NCBI GenBank assembly: GCA_049646625.1
Contig: JBARWE010000156.1
Coordinates: forward strand, 1 to 50,276
Direction of reading: 5' to 3'
Origin: PRO6 sp049646625
GTDB lineage: Bacteria; Pseudomonadota; Alphaproteobacteria; Rhizobiales; Xanthobacteraceae
DNA length: 50,276 nt
Shown in pieces: positions 16,501 through 25,234 of this stretch. Numbering within the stretch: position 1 is the first letter of the stretch; each line of letters begins with the position of its first letter. The position numbers and the translations under genes are program-made. Below the pieces are notes generated by a model. The model ran no database searches. It saw nothing but the letters and a program-made list of their open reading frames with translations, and had not been told where the DNA came from.

Positions 16501-16650
16501 CCGGGGTGTAGAATCCCCGCACGTAGTGGTTGGTGCCAACCGAAATGGCACTGGAATCCTCTGGCCAATGGCCGGGGGCCTGTGACGTATGTCCAGGCGC
16601 CTCGGCGCTAAAGGTCACAGGACCGACTACGTGCGGTTTCTACCCCCCGG
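16501..16650 (+). other. 150-bp element with cloverleaf-like potential (candidate structured RNA or MITE)
   Basis: The outer arms 16501-16527 and 16626-16650 pair over about 24 bp: a perfect 11-bp part CCGCACGTAGT / ACTACGTGCGG, a small internal loop, then GTAGAA / TTCTAC-type pairing and GGGG / CCCC with one mismatch. Inside are three further hairpins: GGTTGG / CCAACC (16528-16541), GGCC-AAT-GGCC (16563-16573), and CCTGTGAC / GTCACAGG (16579-16621) capped by GCGC-CTCG-GCGC. Together they form a four-way junction that ends 64 nt before the traM start on the same strand. I do not recognise it as a known RNA family. A miniature inverted-repeat transposon remains possible. Confidence 0.45.
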
Positions 16651-16713
16651 CTTGGGTTCAAAGGATTGACGTCGGCGGAGGCGTACCGCGGACCTAGCGA
16701 CTGAAGGACAAAG

Positions 16714-17025
16714 GTGACGACAGGGGATAACGAAAAGTACGACAACGTCGACGTGGCGGCCACATTGTCGGCTCTCATCGCGTCACTTTCACGAACCCAG
16801 CTAGAGAAATTGGCAATCGAAGCAATTCACGAACATCGCGGGTTGCTCGCGAAGGCAGAAGCGGCATTCGAATCCTTGGAAAATGCCGAGGATGCTAAGG
16901 CCGACACGGCCGGGGAGCTCCGCGAAACCTATACGAAAGCGATGCTCGCGGTACGCGCGCAGCAATCGGTACTTGCAACCTTGGTTGAACGACTCGGCTT
17001 TATCCCCCGTGTGCCGCCATCTTGA
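16714..17025 (+). CDS. traM: TraM-like quorum-sensing anti-activator
   Basis: GTG start at 16714 after AAGGACAAAG. The product has 103 residues. Its order of features matches Ti-plasmid TraM: a variable N-terminus, a helix LIASLSRTQLEKLAIEAIHE, a second helix HRGLLAKAEAAFESLE, and a conserved end VLATLVERLGFIPRV, close to the LGFIPKV tail of TraM. TraM binds TraR and blocks its DNA binding until AHL-activated TraR accumulates. It lies tail-to-tail with traR (22 bp between stops), the same convergent layout as on Ti plasmids. A structured element occupies its upstream region. Confidence 0.85.
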   Translation: MTTGDNEKYDNVDVAATLSALIASLSRTQLEKLAIEAIHEHRGLLAKAEAAFESLENAEDAKADTAGELRETYTKAMLAVRAQQSVLATLVERLGFIPRVPPS

Positions 17026-17047
17026 GCGGGATCAATTCGCCGAGTAT

Positions 17048-17761
17048 CTAGATCAGCCCTCGTTCGACCGCGAGCCGGACCGCATGGGTGGTGTTGGTTG
17101 CGCCGAGTCTGTCGCGAGCTCCTTTTATATAAAACCGAACCGCACGCTCGGAGATGCCCAGCAGGTCAGCAATTTCGTTCATGGTCTTTCCCATCGAGGC
17201 CCAAGACAGGCAAAGTGACTGACGGGGTGTCAGTACGACCGTCGTGCTATGCGGCGCACGCACGAGCCGATCGAGATGAACATGCACGAACGCGACGGCC
17301 GTGATGGCATGGACCGCATTGTGGACCTCGGCGGCGGCCATTGGGCGATCGGAAGCAAGGGTCAACATCGCCGTGCGACCGAAACTGCCGCGGACCGGAA
17401 TTGAGACGCCGCTACGGATACCAAAGTCGGCAGCATCACGAAAGAAGTGTACGGCGTCTGGTGCGGTGCCGGCGCTTTGCTCTTGAGACCAAGCGAATGG
17501 CCGCATCGATCGCTTGGCGATTGTCACGACCGGATCGATTGCTGCGTAGTTGTTGTTCAAATAGGTCTGCTTCCATTCGACCGGATAGTTGGAGAGAGCT
17601 CGGACGTCGCCAGCACGGATATTGAGATAGGCGAAACGATCAAATCCGACCGCGGTCGTAAAGTTGCGGAGCGCCTGATTGATAGCTCGCTCGTCTTGCG
17701 CAAGGCCACTCGCTTCCATGAGGTCGTTGAATCCCTCATCAACAAACTGAACGGGTGTCAT
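17048..17761 (-). CDS. traR: LuxR-family quorum-sensing activator TraR
   Basis: A protein of 237 residues. The N-terminal autoinducer domain (about 15-165) contains the ligand-pocket signature NYPVEWKQTYLNNNYAAIDPVV, with conserved Trp, Tyr and Asp positions, and GIRSGVSIPVRG. The C-terminal LuxR helix-turn-helix (about 172-237) has LTPRQSLCLSWASMGKTMNE, IADLLGISERAVRFYIKGA and RLGATNTTHAVRLA. The partner AHL synthase gene (traI) is 26 kb away at the head of the trb operon and the anti-activator gene traM is adjacent, so the circuit is complete on this replicon. Likely targets are the GTCG-N4-CGAC boxes at 10414, 44239 and 44338. No such box lies directly in front of traR itself. Confidence 0.93.
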   Translation of the reverse strand: MTPVQFVDEGFNDLMEASGLAQDERAINQALRNFTTAVGFDRFAYLNIRAGDVRALSNYPVEWKQTYLNNNYAAIDPVVTIAKRSMRPFAWSQEQSAGTAPDAVHFFRDAADFGIRSGVSIPVRGSFGRTAMLTLASDRPMAAAEVHNAVHAITAVAFVHVHLDRLVRAPHSTTVVLTPRQSLCLSWASMGKTMNEIADLLGISERAVRFYIKGARDRLGATNTTHAVRLAVERGLI

Positions 17762-18520
17762 TCCTCAACAATCCCCTGTCTTGTTGCTGTTGGTCGTCGC
17801 TACTCGATCAACAGTCTCGGGCCGTGGGCTATGAGCCTTGCGATGCATCCACGCGCATGCCTAAGATCCAATTGGCGTGAAATTCGTGTGATTCTGGTCT
17901 CTAGGCCTTTCAATTGGTTGTTGCCTGCCATTTCCGTAGAATTTTTGAATGCGGCTACGCGGCTCGGTTTGTTGTGTTGCCACACCAAGAATAGCTGCAA
18001 TTGTATTGCGGACTTGACAGAAATCGCACACCGACTGCGTGCTCGCACGTCGTGAGTCGGCGCTCTGCGTGACGGGAAAAGGCGAAGCAGCAGGATTGAT
18101 GTGAATATGAGTCTGGAAAAAGGTGCCCAGTAAATTCCAACTTGTGCCAGTTGCACCGAACAGCGGTCCTGCAATGATGGTGCAGACAAACCGCCCTGGG
18201 GGTATCCGACGAACGTTCGTGGCTTCGAATGATCGGTTCAATCGCCGAACGCCGCCGAAATCCCGACTCCGCCGGGATTTCGATCGTGTGGACGCAGAAC
18301 GGCGCCCGGAACATATTGCGCCGCCGCGTCCACTATCGCTTTGCTCATCTGCGATTACAAAATTGCGCAGATGCAGAACCTCCACAGACATCGTGGTGGC
18401 ACCTCGAAGTCCTCGTTGCCTATCGCCCCATTCAAGCTCGTTGGGTAAACGGCCGCACGGGCTTGAGCATCGAGTAAAATCGGTAGGGCCGTAATCATAC
18501 AGTCGATTCGCTCACTGGGT
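17762..18520. other. 759-bp gene-free stretch between traR and metal cargo
   Basis: Probably the junction between plasmid backbone and cargo. Open frames on both strands (for example 17861-18391 minus) lack ribosome-binding sites and recognisable motifs. One perfect 10-bp inverted repeat is present: CGAAATCCCG / CGGGATTTCG at 18256-18282 with a 7-nt loop and no T tract. I found no transposase remnant that I could name. Confidence 0.4.
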
Positions 18521-18895
18521 TCATTGCCTAAACCGCACCTGGCCGGATTTCCCCGTTGCTGCTTTCAAGGTTACGCTTATCGTTGCGCCCTTCAGAGAAA
18601 CGTTCTTTGCTTCCCCGCGTAGGGAATTCTGACCTTGAGGCGCAAGCGTCAACGTCTCGCGATTGGAGCCGGCGGTGACGAGGGCGGATGCGGAAAAGCC
18701 AGTTGTCGAAACGGGCTTGTTTCCTTCGTCAAAGACGTTGAGTGTAATCGTGCTGCCTGCTGTCAGGAGTTCGACATGCACTCCGGCGACATCCTCCATC
18801 TGACCGCCATTAGGCCCCTTGGCGCCATGGGCGTGCTGCGCAGCTGCGGGACTCGCCCAGGCCAGGGCGAACGCCATCAGTAAAGCAAATCTCAT
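18521..18895 (-). CDS. small periplasmic protein at the end of the czc operon
   Basis: A protein of 124 residues with a clear signal peptide (MRFALLMAFALAWASPAAAQ). The mature N-terminus is HAHGAKGPNGGQMEDVAG, a His-containing, potentially metal-binding stretch. The remainder is beta-rich and resembles small immunoglobulin-like periplasmic domains. Its ATG overlaps the czcA stop by one base (TAATG), so translation is coupled to the pump. A periplasmic metal-binding or sensing accessory is likely from context. I cannot assign a named family. Confidence 0.75.
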   Translation of the reverse strand: MRFALLMAFALAWASPAAAQHAHGAKGPNGGQMEDVAGVHVELLTAGSTITLNVFDEGNKPVSTTGFSASALVTAGSNRETLTLAPQGQNSLRGEAKNVSLKGATISVTLKAATGKSGQVRFRQ

Positions 18896-21800
18896 TAACT
18901 CTCTCCTTGAGTTTGGGGCTGGGAAACAACGCCGGCTTCGGGCGAATCCTCGCGCCGGAACAGCACATAGAGTGCGGGAAGGACGAGAAGGGTGAGGATT
19001 GTCGAAGAAATAATCCCGCCGATCACGACCGTTGCCAGGGGTCTTTGCACCTCTGCACCGGCACCAGTGGCGATGGCCATTGGAACGAAGCCAAGCGACG
19101 CCACAAGCGCCGTCATCAACACGGGTCGTAGGCGGGTCAGAGCGCCTTCTTCTACGGCTTCAATCAGACGGCGACCTTCCGATCTCAACCGCTCAATAAA
19201 GGCGATGATTACGAGGCCGTTGAGAACCGCGACGCCTGACAAAGCGATAAACCCGATTCCTGCGCTGATTGAGAGTGGAATGCCCCGCAACAAGAGCGCG
19301 GCAATACCGCCGGTAAGAGCAAGTGGCACTCCGCTGAAGACAAGTGCAGCGTCCGCGAGCGAGCCAAGGCTCATGAAAAGCAGAAGGAATATGAGCAATA
19401 GTGCAATCGGTACGACGATAGTCAGTCGTTGTGTTGCAGACACGAGTTGCTCGAATTGTCCACCCCAGCCAATCCAGTATCCCGTCGGAAGCTTTACCTT
19501 CTCAGCGACCTGCTGCCGAGCGTCCGAGACAAAGGAACCGAGATCGCGCCCGCGGACATTCGCGCTGACGACGATCCGCCGCTTGCCGTTTTCGCGGCTG
19601 ATCTGATTGGGTCCAGGTGCGACACTGATTTCAGCGACGGAAGACAACGGCGCATATCGAACTTGGGCTAAAGGACTGTTTCCGCCGACTGCGCGAACGG
19701 CCAGCGCTTGGCCTTCCACGGGAGGCAACGGAATTGGAAGGTTCCGGATAGCATCCAGGTCCGACCGAAGGTGCTCGGGCAATCGAACAACGAGTTCGAA
19801 TCGACGATCTCCCTCGAATACTAAGCCTGCGCTCTTTCCTCCGACGGCAACCTCAACGATATTTTGCACATCAGCAACACTCAGGCCTAGTCGTGCTAGA
19901 GCGGGTCGATTGAGCTTCACCGTCAAGACAGGAAGCCCGGAGACCTGCTCCGTCTTGACGTCTGCCGCTCCCGGTATCGTCTGCAAGACGTTCTGAACCT
20001 GGCTTGCGACCTGAATCAGAGTATCGAGATCGTCACCAAATATCTTCACTCCGACATCGCTTCGGACGCCTGAGATCAACTCATTGAACCGCATTTGGAT
20101 CGGCTGCGTAAATTCGTAGGCGTTTCCAGGAAGTTCTTCGACGCGCTTCTCTATGGCCTTCACCAAATCCGCCTTGGATCGTCGGGGGTCAGGCCATTCG
20201 GTGCGTGGCTTCAGCATAATGAAATTGTCGGCCACGTTCGGCGGCATTGGATCAGTCGCGACCTCCGCGGTGCCAATCTTTGCAAAGACCTCCTTAACTT
20301 CAGGAAATTCGCGAACGGCCGCTTCCAAGGAGCGCTGCATCTCGATCGCCTGCGAAAGACTCGTTCCGGGGATGCGCATCGCATGCATTGCAATATCGCC
20401 CTCGTCCAAGCTGGGAATGAATTCTCCTCCCATGCGAGATGCAAGGACACCGCTAGTAACCACAAGTACGGCAGCCAGGGCAGCAACCAGTCCTCGATTG
20501 CGAATCGACGCATGCAACAGCGGAACGTAGATGCGTCGTGCGCCGCGCATAAACCAGTTTTCTTTCTCAGTGATGGGGCCAGTTACCAGCACGGCGACCG
20601 CCGCCGGAACAAAGGTCATAGATAGGATCGCTGCTGCGCCTAGCGCCATGACGACCGTGAGGGCCATCGGCGTGAACATCTTCCCTTCGACCCCCGTTAA
20701 AGTGAGAACCGGAAGATAGACGACAGCGATGATAAGCGTGCCGAACAGGCTTGGCCGGATTACTTCTTTAGAGCCGGCAAGTATCGTTTCAAATCGCTCG
20801 GCGCGGGTCAGAACGCGTCCACGACGTTGCTGCTCATGGGCAAGCAAGCGCAGACAATTCTCCACGATGATAACCGCGCCATCGATGATTATGCCGAAGT
20901 CGATCGCACCTAAACTCATGAGATTGGCACTGACACGGGTTTCAACCATGCCAGTGACGGTGATCAGCATAGAGAGCGGGATCACAAAGGCAGTCGCGAT
21001 GGCGGCGCGAATGTTTCCTAGAATGAGAAACAGAATGACAATGACGAGTATTGCGCCTTCCAGAAGATTCTTCTCAACCGTTGCAATCGTTGCCTCAACC
21101 AGTTTCGTCCGATCATAGAGGGTTTTCGCAACGATCCCGTCCGGCAACGATCGAGCAATCTCTTCAAGTTTTGAGGCCACTCTTTGCGAGACAGTCCGAC
21201 TGTTTTCACCAATGAGAAGCATCGCCGTGCCGATAACACTCTCTTCTCCGTTCAGTGTGGCTGCGCCAGTGCGCAGCTCACGCCCCGGTTGGACATCGGC
21301 AACATCGCTGATTCGCATCGGAACGCCGTGACGCGAACCAATCACGATGTTCTTGATGTCGTCCACGCTTGCAACTTGGCCGGGCGTGCGTACGAGGTAT
21401 TGCTCGCCATTGCGTTCGATGTATCCGGCACCGATGTTTGAGTTATTGGCCGCCAACGCGGTCATGACATCGCGGAAGCTCAGGCGGTAAGCCATCAGAC
21501 GCGCGGGATTAGGAAGCACGTGAAATTGCTTCTCAAATCCACCAATAGTGTTGACTTCGACTACGCCAGGGACGGTTCGAAGTTGAGGCTTGATGATCCA
21601 GTCCTGAACCGTTCGAAGGTCAATCGGGCTGATGTCCGTCCCATCGGGATTCTTGGCGCCGGGCTTCGCCTCGACCGCGAACATGAAAATCTCGCCAAGG
21701 CCCGTGGAAACTGGCCCCATAGCGGTTTCGATACCGGTGGGGAGTTGATCCTTGACTTGCTGAATACGTTCGTTGACGAGTTGGCGGGCAAAATAAATGT

Positions 21801-22104
21801 CAGTGCCGTCATTAAAGACAACAGTGACTTGACTGAGTCCGTAGCGCGAAAGCGACCTTGTATGCTCGAGGTTTGGAAGGCCTCCCATCGCGGTTTCAAT
21901 CGGGAACGTGATCCGTTGTTCTACCTCCAAGGGCGAATAACCGGGAGCTGCGGCGTTGATCTGCACCTGGACGTTTGTGATGTCCGGAACAGCATCAATC
22001 GGCAGCCGAGTAAAATTCCAGGCGCCAAACGCAGCCATGCCCATGACGGCGAGGATCACGAGCCAGCGTTGTCGAATCGAAAACGCAAGAACAGCGTCGA
22101 TCAT
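18895..22104 (-). CDS. czcA: CzcA-type heavy-metal efflux RND transporter
   Basis: A protein of 1069 residues, the normal length for the inner-membrane proton/metal antiporter of a tripartite pump. The N-terminus (IRQRWLVILAVMGMAAFGAW, PIDAVPDITNVQVQI) is typical of the HME family. The TM4 motif around residues 400-420, AIDFGIIIDGAVIIVEN, keeps the Asp/Asp/Glu pattern of the Zn/Co/Cd (HME1, CzcA) subgroup rather than the Cu/Ag CusA pattern. The large periplasmic loops and 12 membrane segments appear intact. Its ATG overlaps the stop of the PII-like gene (ATGA). Substrate is inferred as Co, Zn and/or Cd. Confidence 0.96.
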   Translation of the reverse strand: MIDAVLAFSIRQRWLVILAVMGMAAFGAWNFTRLPIDAVPDITNVQVQINAAAPGYSPLEVEQRITFPIETAMGGLPNLEHTRSLSRYGLSQVTVVFNDGTDIYFARQLVNERIQQVKDQLPTGIETAMGPVSTGLGEIFMFAVEAKPGAKNPDGTDISPIDLRTVQDWIIKPQLRTVPGVVEVNTIGGFEKQFHVLPNPARLMAYRLSFRDVMTALAANNSNIGAGYIERNGEQYLVRTPGQVASVDDIKNIVIGSRHGVPMRISDVADVQPGRELRTGAATLNGEESVIGTAMLLIGENSRTVSQRVASKLEEIARSLPDGIVAKTLYDRTKLVEATIATVEKNLLEGAILVIVILFLILGNIRAAIATAFVIPLSMLITVTGMVETRVSANLMSLGAIDFGIIIDGAVIIVENCLRLLAHEQQRRGRVLTRAERFETILAGSKEVIRPSLFGTLIIAVVYLPVLTLTGVEGKMFTPMALTVVMALGAAAILSMTFVPAAVAVLVTGPITEKENWFMRGARRIYVPLLHASIRNRGLVAALAAVLVVTSGVLASRMGGEFIPSLDEGDIAMHAMRIPGTSLSQAIEMQRSLEAAVREFPEVKEVFAKIGTAEVATDPMPPNVADNFIMLKPRTEWPDPRRSKADLVKAIEKRVEELPGNAYEFTQPIQMRFNELISGVRSDVGVKIFGDDLDTLIQVASQVQNVLQTIPGAADVKTEQVSGLPVLTVKLNRPALARLGLSVADVQNIVEVAVGGKSAGLVFEGDRRFELVVRLPEHLRSDLDAIRNLPIPLPPVEGQALAVRAVGGNSPLAQVRYAPLSSVAEISVAPGPNQISRENGKRRIVVSANVRGRDLGSFVSDARQQVAEKVKLPTGYWIGWGGQFEQLVSATQRLTIVVPIALLLIFLLLFMSLGSLADAALVFSGVPLALTGGIAALLLRGIPLSISAGIGFIALSGVAVLNGLVIIAFIERLRSEGRRLIEAVEEGALTRLRPVLMTALVASLGFVPMAIATGAGAEVQRPLATVVIGGIISSTILTLLVLPALYVLFRREDSPEAGVVSQPQTQGES

Positions 22105-22466
22105 TCCTGCACCCTCGTTTCAGCTTCGCCAAAGTCCCGCAGACGGACGAAAGAAGTAGCAGGGCTGGTAAAAAGTACACCGTCCCCCTTCCGCCCCGTC
22201 CACGCCGCGCGTGCGATGGATGTGCAAATCGCGTCGACGATATTTGCCTCGCAAACGATCTGTAGTTTGAGCATTCGATGGTAGCTCAGATCGGATTCGG
22301 CGGAGATATAGGACCCGCCTGCTCCACGACCCCGGCCCTGCCCACGAATGTCCGTTACGAAAAAGCCTGGAAACTCCGGAAGGTCTTGTAAGGCTTGGAC
22401 GACGTGACTTTCCATGTGCGGCCGGATGACGGCCGTGATCACGGTCATTTCGGATTCAGTGCTCAT
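22101..22466 (-). CDS. PII-like protein (PII-NG type) embedded in the czc operon
   Basis: A protein of 121 residues from the ATG at 22466 (MSTESEMTVITAVIRPHMES). The ferredoxin-like PII fold is recognisable: strand MTVITAVIRP, helix HVVQALQDLP, strand GFFVTDIRGQGR at the position of the T-loop approach, then LKLQIVCEANIVDAICTSIA and a C-terminal strand. The canonical T-loop uridylylation Tyr and signature are not kept. A PII group called PII-NG, described as encoded with heavy-metal RND pumps, fits exactly. It overlaps czcB upstream (11 nt) and czcA downstream (ATGA), so stoichiometry is tightly coupled. A regulatory role on the pump is inferred. Confidence 0.85.
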   Translation of the reverse strand: MSTESEMTVITAVIRPHMESHVVQALQDLPEFPGFFVTDIRGQGRGRGAGGSYISAESDLSYHRMLKLQIVCEANIVDAICTSIARAAWTGRKGDGVLFTSPATSFVRLRDFGEAETRVQE

Positions 22467-23409
22467 GGGCGGCAGACCCTTTCGCCAACTCCGCCTTGAT
22501 GACGAAGCTATTTTTTGCTGCGTACCGGTCCCCCTCAATTAATCCGAACAGGACCTCTATATTGTCTTGGTCGCGATCGCCCAATTCGACATCGCGTGGT
22601 TCAAATTTGTTTCCGTTCCGGACGAAAACGACGGTGCGATTCTCGACGGTTTGTAAGGCGGAATTTTTGACAACGATTGGTGCGGGCTTTGCCGCAAGGA
22701 TAAGATGAGCGGTGACGAACAGTCCGGGCCGAAGTCGCATGTCTTTGTTGTCGACGACCGCGCGCGCGAGCGCACTCTGAGTATCGCTACTGCCGACAGG
22801 CGACACGTATGAAATCTTAGCCTCGATTGGCGGACCGCCATCGTCGGCGTCAATCAAAACAACGTCGCCGACGTTCACGCGCGTCAAATCACGGCGATAT
22901 ACGGAAACGTCCGCCCAAACGGTGGAGAGATCAGCGACGGTAAAAGCGGGCTTTTGTTCGGAAGCGTATTCACCAAGAGCAATCTGACGATCAATAATTG
23001 TTCCCGCGATTGGAGCTCGTAGCTCGTAAACTGTTAGACTTTGATTGCTTTCGACTCTGGCCAATACGTCGCCTTCTTTCACGTGATCTCCGACTCGCTT
23101 TCGGATCTCCCTTGCAATACCGGGAAAGCGGGGCGTAACTTGAACAACCGCTTCTTGATTGGGCTGAAGGATCCCGTTGAGGATCAGAGTGTCTCGCAGT
23201 GTGCCGGGGCCCGCTGTTAAAATCTCGATGCCGGCGGCCGAGATCCTTTCGTCATTGATCTCGACATTTTCTCCAGCGTGCTCGTGCTGCTGTTCGCCGC
23301 GTGGATCGCCCGGTGTCGACCCCGTTGAGCTTTGGAGAGTCATTACAAATGCGGCCAAGGCGACAGCAGCAATAACGAGAAGTACCACATTTCTAATAGG
23401 GCGAATCAT
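22456..23409 (-). CDS. czcB: CzcB-type periplasmic adaptor of RND efflux pump
   Basis: A protein of 317 residues. The N-terminal membrane anchor (about 8-25) is followed by a His-containing segment (EQQHEHAGENVE). The membrane-fusion fold includes a barrel-sandwich hybrid with VTPRFPGIAREIRKRVGDHV and RAPIAGTIIDRQIALGEYAS, then beta-barrel and membrane-proximal domains. The C-terminus ends AAHEH, another potential metal ligand. It links CzcA with the outer-membrane channel CzcC. The start overlaps the czcC stop by 4 nt and the end overlaps the PII-like gene. Confidence 0.95.
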   Translation of the reverse strand: MIRPIRNVVLLVIAAVALAAFVMTLQSSTGSTPGDPRGEQQHEHAGENVEINDERISAAGIEILTAGPGTLRDTLILNGILQPNQEAVVQVTPRFPGIAREIRKRVGDHVKEGDVLARVESNQSLTVYELRAPIAGTIIDRQIALGEYASEQKPAFTVADLSTVWADVSVYRRDLTRVNVGDVVLIDADDGGPPIEAKISYVSPVGSSDTQSALARAVVDNKDMRLRPGLFVTAHLILAAKPAPIVVKNSALQTVENRTVVFVRNGNKFEPRDVELGDRDQDNIEVLFGLIEGDRYAAKNSFVIKAELAKGSAAHEH

Positions 23410-24695
23410 CGTGACCTCTCGCCAGCCAAGCGAAGAGGCATCCCGGTTAGCCCTTCGATCGTTGCCAATGATGTGTAAAAGGTGAGTTGTGCTTCGAGTT
23501 CCCGAACCGCCGCTTCTGCGGCACTACTTTGAACGTCCAGCAACTCAAGTAGTGTATACCGACCCTGGGCATATCCGCTTTCCATGCCCTCTACGGCGGA
23601 CCGAATGTTGGGTACGGCCGAGCTATGCAACACTGCGATCTCACGGGAAACGCCACTAAGTGTTTGGTATGCGCGGCCTAATGTCAGAAGCAGCGTTGCG
23701 CGAGCGACCGCTTGTTCGGCATCGACTTTGGCGCGTGTTTCCCGCGCTGCAGCAATGTTGCCCAGGTTCTGATCCCATACCGGAAGAGGAATCGAAACGC
23801 CGAAGCGGACCGCATTGTCATTCGTGTCTCTGTAGTGGCGCCACGCAACGCCAGCCCTAAGATCGGGGACGGGCTTGAGGCGTTCTAAGAGCAATTCGGC
23901 ATCTCTTTGGGCGCGAAGCGCATTAAACTTGGCCAGTTGCGGATTGCTATCCAGGGCTTGTTGAATCGTCTGAAAGGACGGTGGACGACCGTGTGGCGTA
24001 AGGTTGCCAACAACGTAGGGAAAATCAGCTGCCTTGCGGCCCATCAGAGTTGCAAGTTCAAGTCGCGCCACGGCGAGTACTGTTCGGGCCTTTTCACGAT
24101 CTGCACGGACAAAATCAACTGCAACTCGTGCACGAGCGACTTCGGCCGGGGAGGATGCGCCCGCTTCAACCCGCCGCTGAAGCAGCGGCGTAAGGCGCTC
24201 GAGCGCAGCAATGTGAGTGTCATAAATCGAAATTCGCCGCTGCGCAGCGAGAACGCTGTAGAAGGCAACAGCGGTGTCGGACAGGATTTCCAGGCGCACC
24301 GCGGCGCGCTGCCAGTGCGCTGCCTGAAGGCCCGCAGAACTGGCTGCGACGCGAGCATCGCGCTTGCCGCCGAGCTCAATCAATTGACTTATCTGGAGAG
24401 TGGTCTCGGCCGACCGAAGACCACGGTAGTTTCCGCTTCCCGCAGCATTATCAAGCTCTAAACCGACCTCAGGATTCGGATAGGCGCCAGATTGTAACCG
24501 ATGGCCCGCGGCGATGCCGATATCGCGACCAGCTATTCCCATGCGAGGGTTGCTTGCCGCAGCCAGTTGCAACGCGCGGGCCAAAGTCAAAGCGCCGCTG
24601 CGTTTTGATGCGGGAGCAGCCTGGGCTGTGACGATGAAAAAGACGGATAGGAACTGGATAACCAGTCCATAGGCTATCACGCGGCGAGCAAGCAT
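23406..24695 (-). CDS. czcC: TolC-family outer-membrane factor CzcC
   Basis: A protein of 429 residues from the ATG at 24695 (a TTG two codons earlier is possible). A signal peptide of about 28 residues (AYGLVIQFLSVFFIVTAQAA) is followed by two repeated outer-membrane efflux protein units. Blocks such as TLARALQLAAASNPRMGIA, QLIELGGKRDARVAA, GVSIPLPVWDQNLGNIAAA and GYAQGRYTLLELLDVQ are characteristic of the CzcC/CusC group. It is the first pump gene of the leftward operon czcC-czcB-PII-czcA-small periplasmic gene. The next upstream gene, 62 bp away on the same strand, encodes a Cys/His-cluster protein and probably shares the promoter. Confidence 0.94.
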   Translation of the reverse strand: MLARRVIAYGLVIQFLSVFFIVTAQAAPASKRSGALTLARALQLAAASNPRMGIAGRDIGIAAGHRLQSGAYPNPEVGLELDNAAGSGNYRGLRSAETTLQISQLIELGGKRDARVAASSAGLQAAHWQRAAVRLEILSDTAVAFYSVLAAQRRISIYDTHIAALERLTPLLQRRVEAGASSPAEVARARVAVDFVRADREKARTVLAVARLELATLMGRKAADFPYVVGNLTPHGRPPSFQTIQQALDSNPQLAKFNALRAQRDAELLLERLKPVPDLRAGVAWRHYRDTNDNAVRFGVSIPLPVWDQNLGNIAAARETRAKVDAEQAVARATLLLTLGRAYQTLSGVSREIAVLHSSAVPNIRSAVEGMESGYAQGRYTLLELLDVQSSAAEAAVRELEAQLTFYTSLATIEGLTGMPLRLAGERSR

Positions 24696-24757
24696 TGCCA
24701 AGACCTGTAACAGAGCGAACGGGCGCGCTTACGCAAATGGAGCGCGGCGAGTCGAAG

Positions 24758-25132
24758 TCAGGTCAGGACGATGGGAGGGGGAGTTTCGGCTATAAGAGAA
24801 CGAGAGCGACAACTAACACCAATTATCGACACTGGTTCGGAGGAAGTTTCAGCAACCACGACGTCGGTTACATCGAGAATCGAAGCTATCATCGAGCAGC
24901 CGTGACAATGCTCGACTGACAACGCAGTCTGCTCTGCCGGTGGAGATGAATCGCCGCCCGTAGAGAAGCTGAGCTCGTGCGATGCAGCTATTGGCGCGGT
25001 TTGATAGTGCTGTATGGTGTGAGTGAAGCTCACGATCAGAAACGAAAGTGCACAAACGACCGCCATCATCCGGCTGCAGACCGAATGCCGTGCAAATTCT
25101 GCAAAGGGCTCCGGAAGGGAGCGGCGGCTCAT
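24758..25132 (-). CDS. small membrane-anchored Cys/His-cluster protein upstream of czcC
   Basis: A protein of 124 residues from the ATG at 25132 (a GTG at 25141 is the alternative). A hydrophobic segment (about 25-45, MMAVVCALSFLIVSFTHTIQ) is followed by a polar region with the cluster EHCHGCSM and a C-terminal ETPPPIVLT. The protein at 31076-31435 has the same order of features (hydrophobic N-terminus, HCHCGSM, QTPPPIRSI), so I treat them as distant relatives. The layout also recalls DUF2946-like proteins. The cluster suggests periplasmic metal binding. It is the likely first gene of the czc operon. Function is inferred only. Confidence 0.65.
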   Translation of the reverse strand: MSRRSLPEPFAEFARHSVCSRMMAVVCALSFLIVSFTHTIQHYQTAPIAASHELSFSTGGDSSPPAEQTALSVEHCHGCSMIASILDVTDVVVAETSSEPVSIIGVSCRSRSLIAETPPPIVLT

Positions 25133-25234
25133 ATCTCGCACCTAAGCTCAAGGTGAGGGCACGGAACCCTAAAAAGAAGTCCGACCGGCATTCCGTATGC
25201 GTTGACTGTGTCAGCGTCAAGGCTGTCTGCTGGT

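Noticed and set aside
16571..16660. Possible tRNA or tRNA-like gene in the structured element
   Set aside because: The hairpin sizes, absence of an anticodon arm of 5 bp with a 7-nt loop and lack of a CCA-compatible acceptor stem do not fit a tRNA. No other tRNA or rRNA gene was seen.
17861..18391. 176-codon minus-strand frame between traR and the czc cargo
   Set aside because: No ribosome-binding site, no recognisable domain, and several alternative frames of similar length overlap it.
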